This document shows positions 22,556 to 36,449 of a stretch of 64,000 nt of DNA, in pieces. Origin of the DNA: Asterella californica. Its lineage: Eukaryota > Streptophyta > Marchantiopsida > Marchantiales > Aytoniaceae. Location: contig JAYKYS010000001.1 of assembly GCA_036924285.1 (NCBI GenBank), forward strand, positions 38,501,501 through 38,565,500, read 5' to 3'. Both the position numbers and the translations under genes were made by a program. Under the pieces are notes generated by a model. The model saw only the letters and a program-made list of their open reading frames with translations, was not told where the DNA came from and ran no database searches. How positions within the stretch are numbered: the first letter of the stretch is position 1; each line of letters opens with the position of its first letter.

Positions 22556-25500
22556 TAGAAAGTGTCAAAGCTAAGAGGGAAGATTCCTAACGGACACTAG
22601 TGAATCAGACGTAGTTGTTTCAAGGGCAGTTTTGTATTGAGTTGTGAATCGTTTTTCATTATATTTATAAATTAATATAACAATTCGAATTTTAATAGAA
22701 AACTTTTTATAAATTAAAATAAATTACTTGAATCCTGCACTACTCTCTTGCAATAAGTTACGGCTGAATTCTAAACACAAGTGTTTAGTGCATTCTCTGC
22801 GATGTTGTGTTATGACACGACATACTTGTGAATTTAGCATAAAACTTGTATTGTGTTTATTTTTGTATTTCGTGAACTTTTTGTGTAATTCACTTGCTGA
22901 CGTATTAGGTGATACGTTCACGGTTATCTGGGATGTGAAATCGCACGATAATGAGACGTGCCAGCTCAATGATTCGTAAGCATTCTTGTGAGTAACTCTT
23001 GTCGTCAAATTTAGGTATAAGATAAAGGGTCCAAGGTTCGTGAGAGCATTTTTCCTTACGTTATCGTGATGAGTTTTTATGTGAAAGACGGAATCTTCTA
23101 GTTGTGGTATGATCACAAAGATTGTGATACGTCTATCCAAGAAAGCGCTGGGCTTTTGGCTGTGGTTGTTTACTCAAAGGATAGGCTTCAAGTTATAACG
23201 TGGCACTACAAACACTTACGCAGATCTGCTAGGTCCTCTAATATGTTCAGAAAGCAAAAATCAAGACTAACTAATAGTAATAAAGTCAGACGATGAACTT
23301 TACCACTCGAGAATAAGAAACACATGATGGCTTAGACTTCAAAAATTTTCCTACATATAAATGAAGCCCTACTGAACACACATGCGAACTTTTAGCCTGA
23401 GATCAAATTTAAGCATTGAGATGTGGACAAAAACGTTCTAAGTAAGAAAATTACGATAATTTCTGATACCCAGATAGTTACTTTGACTTAGAACAGAGAA
23501 TTATTTCAATAACTTTTCTTATAGGATTTGGAGCCTATAGCACGCTGAACACATCCTTGTGAAATTTGACCTGGTGGTTGTACATAGTTCTCCAGATCTC
23601 GAGCTCTGAAATTGCTACTCTAGATTGAGAGCTTTTCAGACCTCTTCTGCTTCCCCGATCGTCCTGGATTACTCACTCATTCAAATGACATGAAACTTTT
23701 TGGAAAATCGTAGGCCGGCTGACATTGAACCCAACCACGAAAGTTTGAAGCGATTATCTCAATTCTGCTATAATTGACACAAAAAATCTCAAAATCACCA
23801 ACTGTGATGCAATTCTGACCCAATCCGAACTTCAAACTGGCATAACTCTTTCTTTATTGCTCCAAATCGATCAAAAATTTCACTGATAGTGATTGGCACG
23901 ACGAGCTCTCCTTTCTTATGTTCTCAGATTTCTCAATGTCTCTACCAAAAGCTCGAACTCTTAAGATCTCTACTTCTAAATTTAGAGTTTCACAAAAGAC
24001 AAAATGGATCAATGGGAGTTCATAGCTTCACTCCCTAGTCCTTTTGTGCTCCAATCCACGTGGTAACTTAATTTCACACATAGGTTATCACGTCAAGCCT
24101 CTAAAGTGCCAACGTAAATCTTAAACTACTTGCGAAGACATGTAAAATGACATGTAACCTTGAAAGATAACTTAAACAAGCTAGAAAGCATGGGCGATTG
24201 TAAGTACAACCCATGAGGTTAAACTCTATCCACATGGTAAACCTAAGTTATATATTTTGAACATCATACATAAGTATGAAATCACTTGCACAAGCATACA
24301 AATGCTTGAACAAGCTAAATAACATACTATCAACTTACCAAGACTCAAAATAGACAACATAACAATATTAACACCATATGAAAAGGTGTCAAACAAATGC
24401 ATAAAGTACTAGAAGTAATATTGAGCTAACTTCTAGGACTACTAAACTCAAGTGTCGCAATAGAAGTGTAACTTGTAGTCGCGACAACAGTGATCAACGC
24501 GATGAGACTAACTCCTGGTAGAGAGGTGAATTATTTACTATGTGAAATGATTCACATCACGACAACGTGGTGTTTCGTGAGTGTTTCTTAGTGTCTTACA
24601 TGAAGGGTGGGGATCTGCGAGAGTTGTATTTATAGGTGGAAGATTAATTCGAGTTCTTTCGACAATGATTCTTTGTCTACTTTGGTGTAGAATTCATGAG
24701 AAGACTGATGAACTTGCCTACTCCGGTGATCTTGCTAATCGTCACATACATAGAGAATCGATATCTGACTGTGTACATCTTACTTTGACGAGTGAATGGA
24801 CCTGAACTTTCCAACCAACGTCTCTTTCAACGTCTAGGTTGATATCTAATGTCACTGTCGACGGAAGATCATCCATCGTGCGTGGATCTCGAAGAACTTT
24901 AATGTGTAACATAGTAATCAAATAATGGTTTTCTCATCATTCAAGCTTTGAAGGTTTGAGAGTGTTTTAGGGTTACAATTCTATCTATAGTACCAAGTAT
25001 GAGATTAATTGATCTTCAATCTTCTTTCTCATTGGTACATTTTTTATAAATCAAGTTCATCTAAGTTCCAAAGATAATTTTGGGATTTTGGAGCATTTCA
25101 GAACCTTTCTCGAGGGTCATTCAAGGAGTATTAAGGTCTTTTTAAAAAGCTCTTGAGATGAGTTACAATATGGAGAGGAAGATAAATCGATTTATTAAGT
25201 GTGGAGTTTAGTGTTCTAAGTGCCTCGAGAGTTTGAGAGATGATCTTTTGGTACTGTCAAAATGATTGGATAGTTGATGCCATGTTGGTTGCACTGATGT
25301 AAATTGATCATACGTTTGGGTCGGATATGACTTCTGAATGGTCGAATGAAGTTGGCTGTAACAATTGAAAGACAGAAGTAAAATTATTTTGCTTGGATTA
25401 GAATGTTGAGTTGTTTCATGAGTATGGGATCGAACCTCTGGGTGAAAACTTCTAGGATTGCAGTATGCCTTATCAGCTTATTATTTGTGAAATTTCAGCT

Positions 25501-26900
25501 CATTTGGTAAAGAGAAGATGTCGTGGGATTCTAGCCATCAGGGTTTGTAAACCTCATAAGTCAACATAGACAAAAGACTTGATCCATTCCGGACAATTGG
25601 TTTGGAGTCTGAAACTGAAATTTCAAAGAGTAGTAGTGAGAGATCAAAGAGAATTTCTTGTGAAGTTTGAGTCTAGTTGGAAGTTCAAAGTGAGAGCAAT
25701 AGGTTGCCGAAGTTCAGATTATAGCGTGTTTTCAAGGAGAAGAGTGATTTCACCTACATCTCTTGGTTTGTTTTGAACAAACTACTTGGAGATCGGAGGT
25801 GGAACTTCTTGGAGGTTATGCAAGTGAGACAAGGAAATTATGTTGTGAATTTTGCACGAAGATCATAATCAGAGAAGCGTTACACTATGTCAAAGTTTCT
25901 GATTGAAAATCTCTAACTATGAGATATCGTTGTCTTCGGCACCATACCCCGAGCTCACTGGTTGTTTGCTGCCTACATGCCTTACCTTGTTGAAAGCTCT
26001 ATAAGACAAGCTTTCTAGTGGTATGTTGCATGCTTAGTTTGGAGCTTGTTTGATCACTCAAAACGTAGATTAAACATGCAAGTCAGGAAGAATGATTAAG
26101 AAGTTTCAGACTATAAATGTTAGAAATGATCAATTTCGATCTATTGTGGTAAGAGATAGCTTGATCCAATCAATGTGTTATCAGTATCATTGGAAAACTT
26201 GTATAGTAAGCTATACATTGTTGTAAGATTCATCTTGAATGGAGCTCATATCAATGAACCATAGAAGATCCGAACTGAGCATTTTAGGTAGTTTGTCGGA
26301 GAAAAACAGTGAAGAGAGTATTGCTAGTGCACAAGCCGACTTAAGGGATTGTTTGAAGATTCTTCTTGTGAACTAAAGCATAAGTTTATCAAGTATAGAT
26401 CATTCATATACGTAGAATAAGATTGAACATTTAGTTGTGTTGTGTCTTGCACGTGTGTTGCACTTAAGGTTAAGTTAGGTTAGTAGAAACGGAGATAAAG
26501 CTTGATAGACTGGGTAGTGAAGGTACTAGGATTTCATCGAGTTGGTCCAAGGTTTTGTAATATCTCTCTACAGCCAGATACCTCTTGCATTCCCTGAACA
26601 TACTTCATGCTCTACGACAATGAACATCTCTAGAGACACATGCAGGAAACGTCCGCAACCAATAATACATACTCATAACATTCACTCGCGGACGTATAAT
26701 ATTATAAAAAGGTTCCAGTTTTGATACTCAGTAATTGATAGTCTAGTGTGATCAGTTTTTGAAATAAATACTAAAATTTTATTAAATGTTATATTATTTA
26801 TTATTAACTTTGAGATTCATTTGATGGCCTGCTTCCCTGCGCAATGAGCGGTAGGTCTAGCCGATGATCCTTTTCCAAGGAAGGTCTATGTGTTCAATCT
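22555..26900. other. non-coding repetitive DNA, probably decayed retroelement interior
   Basis: 4.3 kb without a credible gene; the longest plus frames are under 85 codons with no motif. The texture at 23.5-26.4 kb (long stretches such as CAAACTGGCATAACTCTTTC and ATTTCAGCTCATTTGGTAAA) resembles the non-coding tracts found between pol and the 3' LTR of many plant retrotransposons. That is an impression, not a match. A remnant of the GTGTCAAAG MITE family may begin at about 22,561 (GTGTCAAAGCTAAG, followed by TTTTGTATTGAGTTGTGAAT as in the copy at 33.3 kb). Confidence 0.4.
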
Positions 26901-27125
26901 TTGCGATGGTTTGAAAAAATAATATTTTCTTTTTTCGTTTCAAAAAGAATAAATACCTTTGAGAATTAATTCACAAAAATAATTCAAACTTGTGAAATAC
27001 TACTATTCACGTAAGAAGTTTCGAACTCGAAAGTTTTACCCCTTTACGAGACCCTCTTCATGTATTGTGTACTTCGTTGCATTACCACCTCTTTCAAGTT
27101 CGGAAGAGGTGATATATGCAAACTG

Positions 27126-27179
27126 TATTAATTTATTCACTAACCCTTCCTCTTGGAAGGGTTAGTGAAGAAATTAATA
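27126..27179. repeat. 25-bp hairpin (one mismatch)
   Basis: Arms 27126-27150 and 27155-27179 pair with one mismatch around a 4-nt TCTT loop. The core is CACTAACCCTTCC/GGAAGGGTTAGTG. Shares the AACCCTT core and downstream context (CTTATGGGTTTT vs CTTATGGGTTCT) with the hairpin at 31.66 kb, so both may belong to one foldback family. Confidence 0.85.
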
Positions 27180-30100
27180 ATACACAAAAGATAATACTTT
27201 TGTTCAGTTGGAGCCAGCAGCTTTATACGAGGAATGAGATATCTTCCCAGTCTCTGCTTATGGGTTTTCATGTACAGAAAGTGACCATGTGTGCAGTAGG
27301 AAATCTAGTTTATTTATAGATTTTAAATTTAGCAATTTAACTTTTACTGTTTAAAAAAGATATTAAGTTTAACTCAAGTACGTATGTTATCAGTTGAATA
27401 CCAGCCTGCACCACTCTGGAACAGTTCGGAGGTTCCTAGCACCTCTCCATTTTACAGTGCTTTTAAACTTGTCACCTCTAGCCAGCTCCAAGCCAGTTAT
27501 TTTTGTTTATTTTCAGTAACTATCTTAACTTTTGTCCTTTTCCTTCTGTTTGACAAAAGGGGAGTTTGCATGCATATTGGCTTACCTCTTCACTTCTTCA
27601 AGCGGTTTTGGAATTGTTTCAAACTCGCAATACTTACCATGGGGAAAGTTTTTCACCTTATCATCGTGAACAAGAACTCCAAGCGTTCGTATATGATGCT
27701 AGATCATCCACGGAAACTGGATCTGCTTGAATTCATCGTGGTTACAGTAATCGTGATTAACTTGAACTGATTTTCCATCCGTTTTGTCTAAACACCTTCC
27801 ACGCTTAACATAATTATTTTTAGGGAGCATGCATAATCACCTCCTTCATGTTCAGGTGGAAAGGGTATTCATGCATATTTAATTTATGATCAAATCCTTC
27901 CAAGAGAAAAAGTAGGTTATAAATTGATATAAAAAACTCAATATTACCATTCGCTCATAGCACTGTGTTTATAGTTGAACGGTGATCATTTAGCATACCT
28001 CACTTACCGGTTTTGTGTTATCAAAGCCGCCAAAGGTAATAAACTCTAATTGTATTTATTTAATTGTATTTATTTAATTGTATTTATTTAAATTTAGAAA
28101 TAAATTTAAAAGATGACTTCGGGTCAGTTCTTCTCTTCCCCAACTTCGCTTCTCTCCCTGTTTGTAAATCAATCATATCTAATTTTTACTAAATAACATT
28201 TTTCCAAAACCAGTCCATGTCAGAATCCTTGTGATTATTTTCTTATTTTCTTATTAACGATTGTCTTTACCTTATCTCTCACGAAAAAACTCAAGAAGTA
28301 TGCATATTCTCTGCGCTAATGTTGATTAATATTCACAATAATGTATCGACTAAGTTTATTGGGATTAATCCTAATCATGACTCTTTAGCCCCTAATTGCA
28401 CTCAGAGATAGAACCGTCTACAAGAACATAATGGTGTTCACCAGTGAGGGAGTGATGCAATCTTTTGCAGATTTCAGAGCATTTCATGGTCATGTTCATA
28501 TGGGATACAAGCCAGCTAATTTCTTAACAAAACATAGTGCAGAAACAAAGCAAAAACATGAGTTCTACAAATATAAGTAAAATAAATTGAGCTGTAGTTC
28601 TAACCTTATTCTATACAAGTTTTGTGGTACATATAAATACTGTGACTGTTAATTATCTCAAAATCAAGAATCTGTTGGTAGATAGTATTTGTTATCAAGT
28701 TTAACAAGTTATCAGTTCCGAAAGATGGTCTTTTATTACCTCGAATCACAATAAAGATCTTTAGAAAATACAATTTCACTTACATGATGAGATGACAAGA
28801 AAATATTTACCTTCTTGTTTCTATTTAAGGTTGTTGTATCTTTCTCGTGGATAGCAAAAAATGATAGAGTATGTAATGGGTAAATATCCTCTATTGTATA
28901 TATTAAAAAGTCTATTTTCAGAATTGATTTTTATACTTTTATGCACGTTATAATGTATTGTATTGTACTGTTCAGTTTGTTAAAATGTGATTATGATCTC
29001 ATGTGTTACTGTCACTAGTTCATTATGGTCACTTTTGATAATCACACCTGATAGACAGCCCGGTCTGGATAGATTGAACCTGGATAAATGCAATGCCTCT
29101 TTTTTTTCTGAACAAAGATATAAGATGGAAGTGCAATGTTGCACTTCTACTTAACTGCAAGGTATTTCTTTATTACATTTCTTTAAAGATAAATATATAA
29201 TTCTCTTTCATTATGATATTATAATTAGTAAAAAATAGACTATCTACACATATGCCACTTAATATCCATAATTTACACCCTAAATGTCTAAACATCTTAC
29301 GTATATCTCGAATGTTACATGCTGAGTAGCTTTTTATTTGATCAGTCCCCAGTACATGTCTTGATCATACCTTTGACTGGCAACAGCCTGTCTTGCTACA
29401 TTAAGGTACATTGCTATATCAACGTGTATGAAGTTAATGATGAACTCTTGGAAAGAAACATAATTCAATTTCTGATACAAGTCAAAACACGAACTTGAAA
29501 ACACAAGCTGATATGGCAAGATGACTGGCAATAACGTCTACTGTCAGTCAAGGGTATGATCAAGACATGTTCAATAAGAGAAGGCAAATCAAGCTAGACT
29601 TTCACATTGGAAGAATGAACAAGCAAAAACCTTCAGGGTGAGGAGGGGAAATAGAATCGTTGCTGTACTTCTATTTTTCTGTCTGATATTTATACCCTAG
29701 AAATGATATATGGTGTCGATCGTTTACGTGTATATAATACTGTGTTTTACTTTATATTTTTCATGTGTTTTCAAACAATTATGATTTAGATAGACTTTTA
29801 GATAATTAGACTTTATTGAGATAATTTAGTCAATGTGTTCGGTATCTAGTAACCAGATTATGTTTGGTATAGATTTATACTGTCTTGAATTTTGTAGGTA
29901 TTGAAACGAGTATAAAAGTCCATGTTGTTAGTTTTAGATTATACGCATAATATTCAATTAAAAGATGCTCGTACTGTAAGTTTTTGCTTGTTTATGGTAG
30001 TATATGCAACTACAATTTACCCATAGAAAAGATATTTATAAGTGCAAATCTGACACATTTTTGCACAGTTTCCAAACTTTCTACAAGTGTATCATGGGCA

Positions 30101-31656
30101 TGATACTTTTTCCCCTTGCACTCTTCCAGAATCCACTGTACTGTAAAATTGTAGTTAATATTTATTCAACACATTCAACACAGTTTATAAATCTTCCTGT
30201 AATAGTCATAATCAACCTCGATATTATTAGGAAAATTTAATACTATTAAGAAAAGCTATAGTTCTAACTAATTCATCATGTGATCAATTGTATCTATTCA
30301 ATACTCTCAGCATGCTAAAGTTGCGATTTCTTCAAGTTTGACATTACTTTATTTTCTATCTACACTACACTCTTTACAACATTAACTGTTGGGAACACTA
30401 CTTCAATAGTCTTGAACAAATTTAAACAAATTTAAGTTTACTTAAAATAGTGTTACTAATAGTGGTTTAACTAACAGTAATATACATATGCCTGAATGAA
30501 TGCTAGTAACACTAATTCATATCACCTTGAGTTAAACCGATTAAAGAGATAACTCTTAAACATCGTTAATCAAGGATGGAGAACACAAGTTAATATTCGC
30601 TAGTGTTATATCGAAGGTTAGTGTCCCAAGTGGTTTAGTCTACAGTCAGTTGCATGCGCTACAAATTGTTAACAAAACTTCTAGTCAGACTCACATGAAC
30701 AATCCCATGGTCTGCAAAAACCTCAAAGTTCAAGTATTAACATTTATCATTTATCAGAATGTTAAGTAGAGTGAAATTACATTTATTCTTTCCATTGCTA
30801 TTCCACTAAACGCTCGCTTCCAAAAACAACATGAGCGCATCAGAAATAAATCTTCAGAAATGTTGGCATAGATCAAGCACACAAAGAGATATTACTGTAT
30901 CTACACAAAGATATATCTACGAATCAATTTTCAGATTTTGATGAAAATAATGTTACTTGACCACGGTCAGGTAGAAGTCTAACTAAGTGTTAGTAACATT
31001 AATTAGTATTTAACATCATTTCCGATATAACACTAGATATAGAATGAAGTGTAATAGTTGTTTAGAGAAAAGAATCAACAAGAAAAGGAAAAGATGATAG
31101 AAAGCTCTTAGCATTATTCACATTGTGCTCAAAGAGCTCTCTTTTATTTTACAAACTGATAAGAATACTTTGGATTGAAAATAAGTTAGTTGTTGAGAAA
31201 GTTCTACTGCCTACATAAGTAAGTATATTAGTCAGCAAATTTTCACCTATTTTTTAGGAAACTGATTGAATTCCAAATTCTTATATAATAAGAAGGAAGT
31301 TTAAAATACTCAAGAATAATATAATATAACATAAATACATATTTCATTCCAACTTTAATGTGACAAATCATTTGACTTTTATATTGATTCATTACAAATA
31401 CATTGCTATAGTTTTAGCGCGGATATGCGTTTACTATGGAAGTAAAAGTGAGCATAATGTAGAGAGTGATATCTAAAATGCATGTGTGAAGTTAAAACAA
31501 AACTTGACAAAAACATTTCCATGTTTTGATATGTTTCTGATTCTGTTAAAATAGAGTGGTTAGCTATGCGGTTACATTCTTTTTGTCCATCAGAACAGTA
31601 CAAATTACATTCGGTTTGCATGCATATTCACGGTACAATGAAGTGTACATGGGTGT

Positions 31657-31712
31657 ACATTAATTAACGTTCTAACCCTTTCGGCGGGAAGGGTTAGAAC
31701 GTTAATTAATGT
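31657..31712. repeat. perfect 24-bp hairpin
   Basis: Arms 31657-31680 and 31689-31712 are exact inverted copies around the 8-nt loop TCGGCGGG; the core is TTCTAACCCTT/AAGGGTTAGAA. The arm is too short for a typical plant microRNA foldback but right for a small foldback transposon or a cruciform-forming palindrome. Confidence 0.9.
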
Positions 31713-32427
31713 CTTCTGGAAATGATACATTTTGACATTTAGTGCTTCGGACTTATACCCCCAGGGACGCATCAGCCTGCTCTTCACTTATGGGTTCTCT
31801 TCGTATGGGTTGGCTACTCCGGGACTGGTTAACATATAATATCATTTAATTTTAAATAATAACTTATAGAATATTTTTTTTAACACTTACACGTATTCTG
31901 ATAAGAGAAAACGAAATTCACTGTACAAGGCCGTGGGGAGGATAGTGTCACCAAGTATTTGAAAAAATACTTGAGCGGACCCAAGCGCACAACGTATGTA
32001 TTTGAAACAGTTGATGTCTGGAATTCCTGAAGAATAGATAAGAAAATTACACTTGATCTAAGGATTACGAACCTCCCTGAGTACAACGGCTATTCTTCCG
32101 GTCTCAGATCTAGTTTTGGTTTTTTAACTCTATATCAACTAAATTTAAAGTAATTTGGGCAGCACTTCTGCACTAGTTATTAAATTCAGATAAATTTAAG
32201 TATGTTACTGCACACATGTCAACGATCGTACTGATATTCTAATGTTTCCGAAGTGAACTAATAAATGAAAATAAGACACGTCATCAAGCTGGTGACAAGG
32301 TCAAATTGTAACACGAATAGAAGCATCACATGGTGACCTGATATCTTCCTAAACTCAGTCCCTGCATGTTCACGGATCCAATCCCGCTTAGTGGATATTC
32401 TATGAAGGTTACTTTCTCTAAGTACTA

Positions 32428-32803
32428 TTAGGGGTGTCAAAGTTAAAGAATCTCTGAAATATTCGAGAGCCACGGGAGTGAGTTACGGATTCGGCACGAC
32501 TGCGGCCAGTGTTTCCTGCGGGTACCTCAAGGAGGTACCCGCAGGAAAACACCGCGGGCCTTTTCTTAATGACTATTCACTGGTATTTTCTGATTCTTTT
32601 TGCAATGGATTCTTTGCTACTCTGAGTACTTATCTTGAGTGTAGAAACGGAAAAATAATCAATGATAAAATCTTAATGTTCAATCTCAGGCGCGATCTAG
32701 AATGAACCGCGGTTATATACAAACTTACCGGTGACAATTTTACGTCCAGTTATCTCTCAGCCGTTGAAGCATCTTTCTTCTAAACTTTGACACCCCCTAT
32801 TAG
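32428..32803. mobile_element. MITE copy A (TIR GGGGTGTCAAAGTT)
   Basis: Left end TATTAGGGGTGTCAAAGTT (about 32427) is inverted at the right end (AACTTTGACACCCCCTATTA, about 32783-32802). The length of about 370 bp and lack of coding frame fit a MITE. The subterminal sequence (GAATCTCTGAAATATTCG) resembles copies B-D. A perfect 17-bp inner hairpin lies at 32512-32548. The target duplication looks like TA or TATTA, so the superfamily is unresolved. Confidence 0.75.
32512..32548. repeat. perfect 17-bp hairpin inside MITE copy A
   Basis: Arms TTTCCTGCGGGTACCTC (32512-32528) and GAGGTACCCGCAGGAAA (32532-32548) are exact inverted copies around a 3-nt AAG loop. The related MITE copy C has an imperfect equivalent near 53,890-53,930 (CTCCGGAGGTGTAC..ACACCTCC), suggesting the hairpin is an ancestral part of the element. 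Confidence 0.85.
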
Positions 32804-33222
32804 TGCACTCTGTCTCGATTACACTGTTACAGTCACTAGTTCCTCTTCATTGTGATCAATACTAACCTGCTGAAAAGACTTTCTTTCCGGAATTTTCTCT
32901 TATTGCTCCGTCTTTTCCAATGCCTCATTGGAAAATAATGCTCCTTGATCTTTTCTCCCTCTTGCTTTATCCTTTCGCGTCACCTGTTTGGATCTTCTGT
33001 CTTTCATGGGGACGTTAAGGACACCACGAGCCATTCCTTAGGTACGGGCCATGGTGTGAGTTTAATCATCTTCCATATACAGAAGATGTTGTTACATATT
33101 GAACGAGCATACGGGTATAACCAGCTGTGCATTATCGTCATACTGTATTCTAATTATACATGTTAAAGAATACTTTATCGTGAAAAGCTGTTCAAAATGT
33201 GACTTGTGTAGACGGGATTGTT

Positions 33223-33588
33223 CTAATGGGTGTCAAAGTTAAGCAAAAGAAATTTTAAATGAAAAGAAGTAGAAAAGTCGGAATTTATCAAAAGACAATT
33301 TTGTATAGAATTGTGGATCGCTGACAGGTGCGTTTGTGAGTTGCCATTATTCATTAAATACTGTCTGCCTCTGAGACTTATAATCATTTCCTTGAGTATT
33401 AAATTTCCTTACTGTAAAAATTAACGGATATAAATTATTAAAAGATGAATAAATACACTTGAGGCATTTTTGTACAGACATCTCCGAAAATACGCAGAAA
33501 AGAAGTCCGTGGACTCTGCCCAAAATTCTAACTCCCTCGTAAGACAAGAATATTTAAAAAAGGTTACAACTTTGAAACCCCTATTAGA
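33223..33588. mobile_element. MITE copy B (TIR GGGGTGTCAAAGTT family)
   Basis: Left end CTAATGGGTGTCAAAGTTAAG (about 33223) is matched by the inverted right end AACTTTGAAACCCCTATTAG (33569-33588). Length is 366 bp, close to copies A and C. The interior has no transposase. Overlapping small frames on both strands (33347-33679) are chance. Confidence 0.75.
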
Positions 33589-33589
33589 G

Positions 33590-36040
33590 CCAAGTCGCAA
33601 AAAGCTTTTTTTATTACTATTTTTCTTCAAAACTAGGTTCGGTGATAAAAGTCACCATCACACATGGCAGTTTATCTGACAATGTTCCCCTTAAATTAGA
33701 AAAGAAAATATTTATATATTCAGTAGATTCATAGATGGTCCTCTTGGGTATTTGAGGTTCTCTGTTGAGCTCAGACTTCAAATATCATCAGAGGTAAATT
33801 AATTTACTTCAGTGGATGTTACCAAGCTGGCTAGATTGCCCTATGTTTGTGGAGTGAAAAACCTAGATGTTACCAAGTCCGCTAATCTGCTTCGGATTGA
33901 GAGAATAAACAGATAAAGTACTGTGTGCGACTGGGCCCTTAGGGGTTGTGAAAGTTGGATGTACTGTAGAAAATAGGAGTGCAAAGTTGTATCTACTGTT
34001 GGGTGTGATTGTAACAAGTACCGGGTGTACGTGTGACGAAGCAGCTGGAGCAATGTTTCTGTGCCAGGGACAGTGACAGCGAATACTCTCGTTCGTGCTA
34101 GATGATCCTAGTTTGTTTCACACGATCGTAGGTGGTGGAGTCTCCTGGAACACTAACAGACCTAGGAAATCGTTGCAGCAGCAGGATCCTCCCTCCCTCC
34201 ACTCTCCAACTCTGGTACTTTTTGCCTTCTTCGTGATCAAAATGCTCTATGCTCAAAATGTATTCCTCCCCGTTCTTGAGAATCTTCTGTTCCCCACTTC
34301 CAGTTTAGTCGGAGCATGTATCCTGCCATTTTCGTTGTTGCAACCTTCTCCGGAGAACCACTTGCTACTTTTCTCTGTAACAGTATTAATTCTTGTAAAC
34401 AAATAAGTTCTCCCTTCTTCTTTTTGTTGTTCTAAACACATACGTTCCAACAGCAGATAACAACTCCTTCTATAATATGAATCGAGAGCAGAATTCTTAC
34501 AGTGTTTGCAAGCGTTTTAATTTTCTGATTATAATCAATGCCTTTCCTTATCACAATTCAGTTTTGGATGAGAGTGGTGCTTCATCAGTTCATTATGTAA
34601 CTAAGTTTGAAAGCCATATTTTGACCTAAAGTTTAAGTAATTTAGAGGTTCTATGGAATCTATGCCTATACAAAAGTTAACGTTCTTCATTATTTTTCGA
34701 AGTACTAGCATCCACCTCCCTTGGAAAATTGACTTCATAGGTACTACGTACCTGGGCTTCCTAAAGTCGTTGCAGATCTTTTTCAAGGGGTTGCTGGTTA
34801 TCGATTCATCATGTTTATATTTGTCATGATTACTTTGTCAACATCACCATTATTCATCACTTGCAAACAAACAAAAACAAGTTTAATATATGTAACTTGA
34901 TAAAAGCTGCACCACCTACCACTGCAATCACATACCTTCTTACTTTCTATCTTCGATAAACTTCGACTCACTTTATATGGATTTAGAAATGAAATGGTTG
35001 AATATTACTGATCTAGGAAAAAAACTTATTTTGTTTACGAAAGTTGGGCTTGTAATTTTATTGGATAGAGTCAAGTGTCTGTGCCTGTATATCCACTAAA
35101 GTCTAGTGTGTTGGATGGCTGGAGTCTGATTATAGTCTGGACTCTGGAGTGTCTAGTTTCTGTGCTTACATAAATGTGAAGTGACAATATTTTCCCCCAC
35201 TACAGTTGGATGTTCTACCGTTTACAATTCTTCTGCACTTAGTCTAGCTAAAATGCGTAGAGTTGCTTAATTCCGTTCCCTTTAAGTATCCCTTAAATCT
35301 TGTCCTTTACCTGGTGTACTATCTTAGTTTTTTTTTCTTCATAGTGTGCAGTCGGTTGCATATTTTTCTTTCCTTCCGCCGAACTACATTGTCAGTGATT
35401 ACAGGAAATTTAGTGAGTTGGGCAAATGTAATTCTCACCTCTCGTAGCTTTCGGCCGACAGGAGTCGTGAAGTTCCTCAGAGCATCTCGCCCAGCACTCT
35501 ATATGTTCCGCTATCGTCAGCAACAAGTTGTTTATACCCGCTTGGTGCGGGTATATAAACACTAGCAGACGATAAATGTTACGTGGCATTTGTTCCTGCA
35601 ACTCATCTCCACAGCAGGCACGAAAAAGGCAATTTCGTTTCACTCTTCTTTGTTAATATACATTTCTTTACCGTTAAATATCTTCAAGAACTGGAATCAA
35701 AACCAGAAAGTTACATTTGGCGAGAAGGACTTTAGAACCTACGGATGAACTTTAGAGTAAAACCGTGTGGAAAAACTTTTCATCAAACTCATATTCGAGA
35801 CAGGGTCCTTCCTTTAGGCGTTCTTGAAACTCCTGACTTTTCTTTTCTTCTAACTTAAGAGGTACTGCTCCACAAGAGCATTACTACCCGCACCAGGATT
35901 TTAGAGTCCTCCCTAGTGTGAAACTGACGGCAACTTCAACCCCCGGATACTTGTCAACTGTTCGCGCATAGATCGGTCCTTGGGAAAAGTCATTTCTGCA
36001 GGATACATTCCCCGCCAATTGTCGGCTATATACCATTTTG
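33590..36040. other. intergenic, no supported gene
   Basis: Small open frames (34095-34406, 35263-35565 and others) show no domains. A short hairpin sits at 35530-35560 (GTTTATACCCGC with GCGGGTATATAAAC). Otherwise nothing is recognised. Confidence 0.45.
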
Positions 36041-36061
36041 TTGCTTGCTTGCTTGGCGGAA

Positions 36062-36447
36062 ATGATCCCTCGTCTTGGTTTGTCTCACACGTTTCCTGTC
36101 AACTATACTAAATGGGCGTCTGCCGGTAGAATGAACAAAGTTGCTATAGAAAAACCTGCAAACAGTCCTACAAGTCTCCGAGACCTATTTTTGCTAGATC
36201 GGGGAATGCTCTAAGTGCAAAAATGCAGCCTCTCTAGCAAAAGCATTCGTGGAAGAAACACGAGACGAGGATTTCTGAAGCCGAGAATAGCATGCATTCA
36301 ATACAATCTCGAGAGAGAACTGTTGAGGGAGTCATGAGAAAGATCCTGGAGAAATTGAACATGAGAGGCGTTCGAGTGGTGGGAATCTGCGAAAACTATA
36401 GCGAGTTTACTGCGGCTCTAAGGAGAACTAAATCCTGGTCTGCATGA
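36062..36447 (+). pseudogene. possible small decayed gene, unknown product
   Basis: Two adjacent plus-strand frames look coding. ATG at 36062 opens about 50 codons (starts MIPRLGLSHTFPVNYTKW, ends LRDLFLLDRGML) to a TAA near 36,213. A second frame runs on to a TGA at about 36,447 and includes MRKILEKLNMRGVRVVGICE and FTAALRRTKSW. The two are in different frames with no intron-sized gap between them, so a frameshift and stop are needed to explain them. I do not know the family. Either a decayed single-exon gene or chance. Confidence 0.25.
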
Positions 36448-36449
36448 GT

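Larger units (their letters stand above)
26900..32425. other. AT-rich intergenic DNA with foldback elements
   Basis: No supported gene in 5.5 kb. The frame at 27384-27770 (128 codons, ATG) encodes a hydrophobic, Phe/Val-rich peptide but has no recognisable family and lies among repeats. Features worth naming inside are the two hairpins at 27.13 and 31.66 kb and a three-copy 14-bp tandem repeat TAATTGTATTTATT at 28048-28089. Confidence 0.45.

Noticed and set aside
27384..27770. 128-codon hydrophobic frame that could be a membrane protein
   Set aside because: Hydrophobicity comes from T-rich composition; no recognisable family, and the region is full of repeats.
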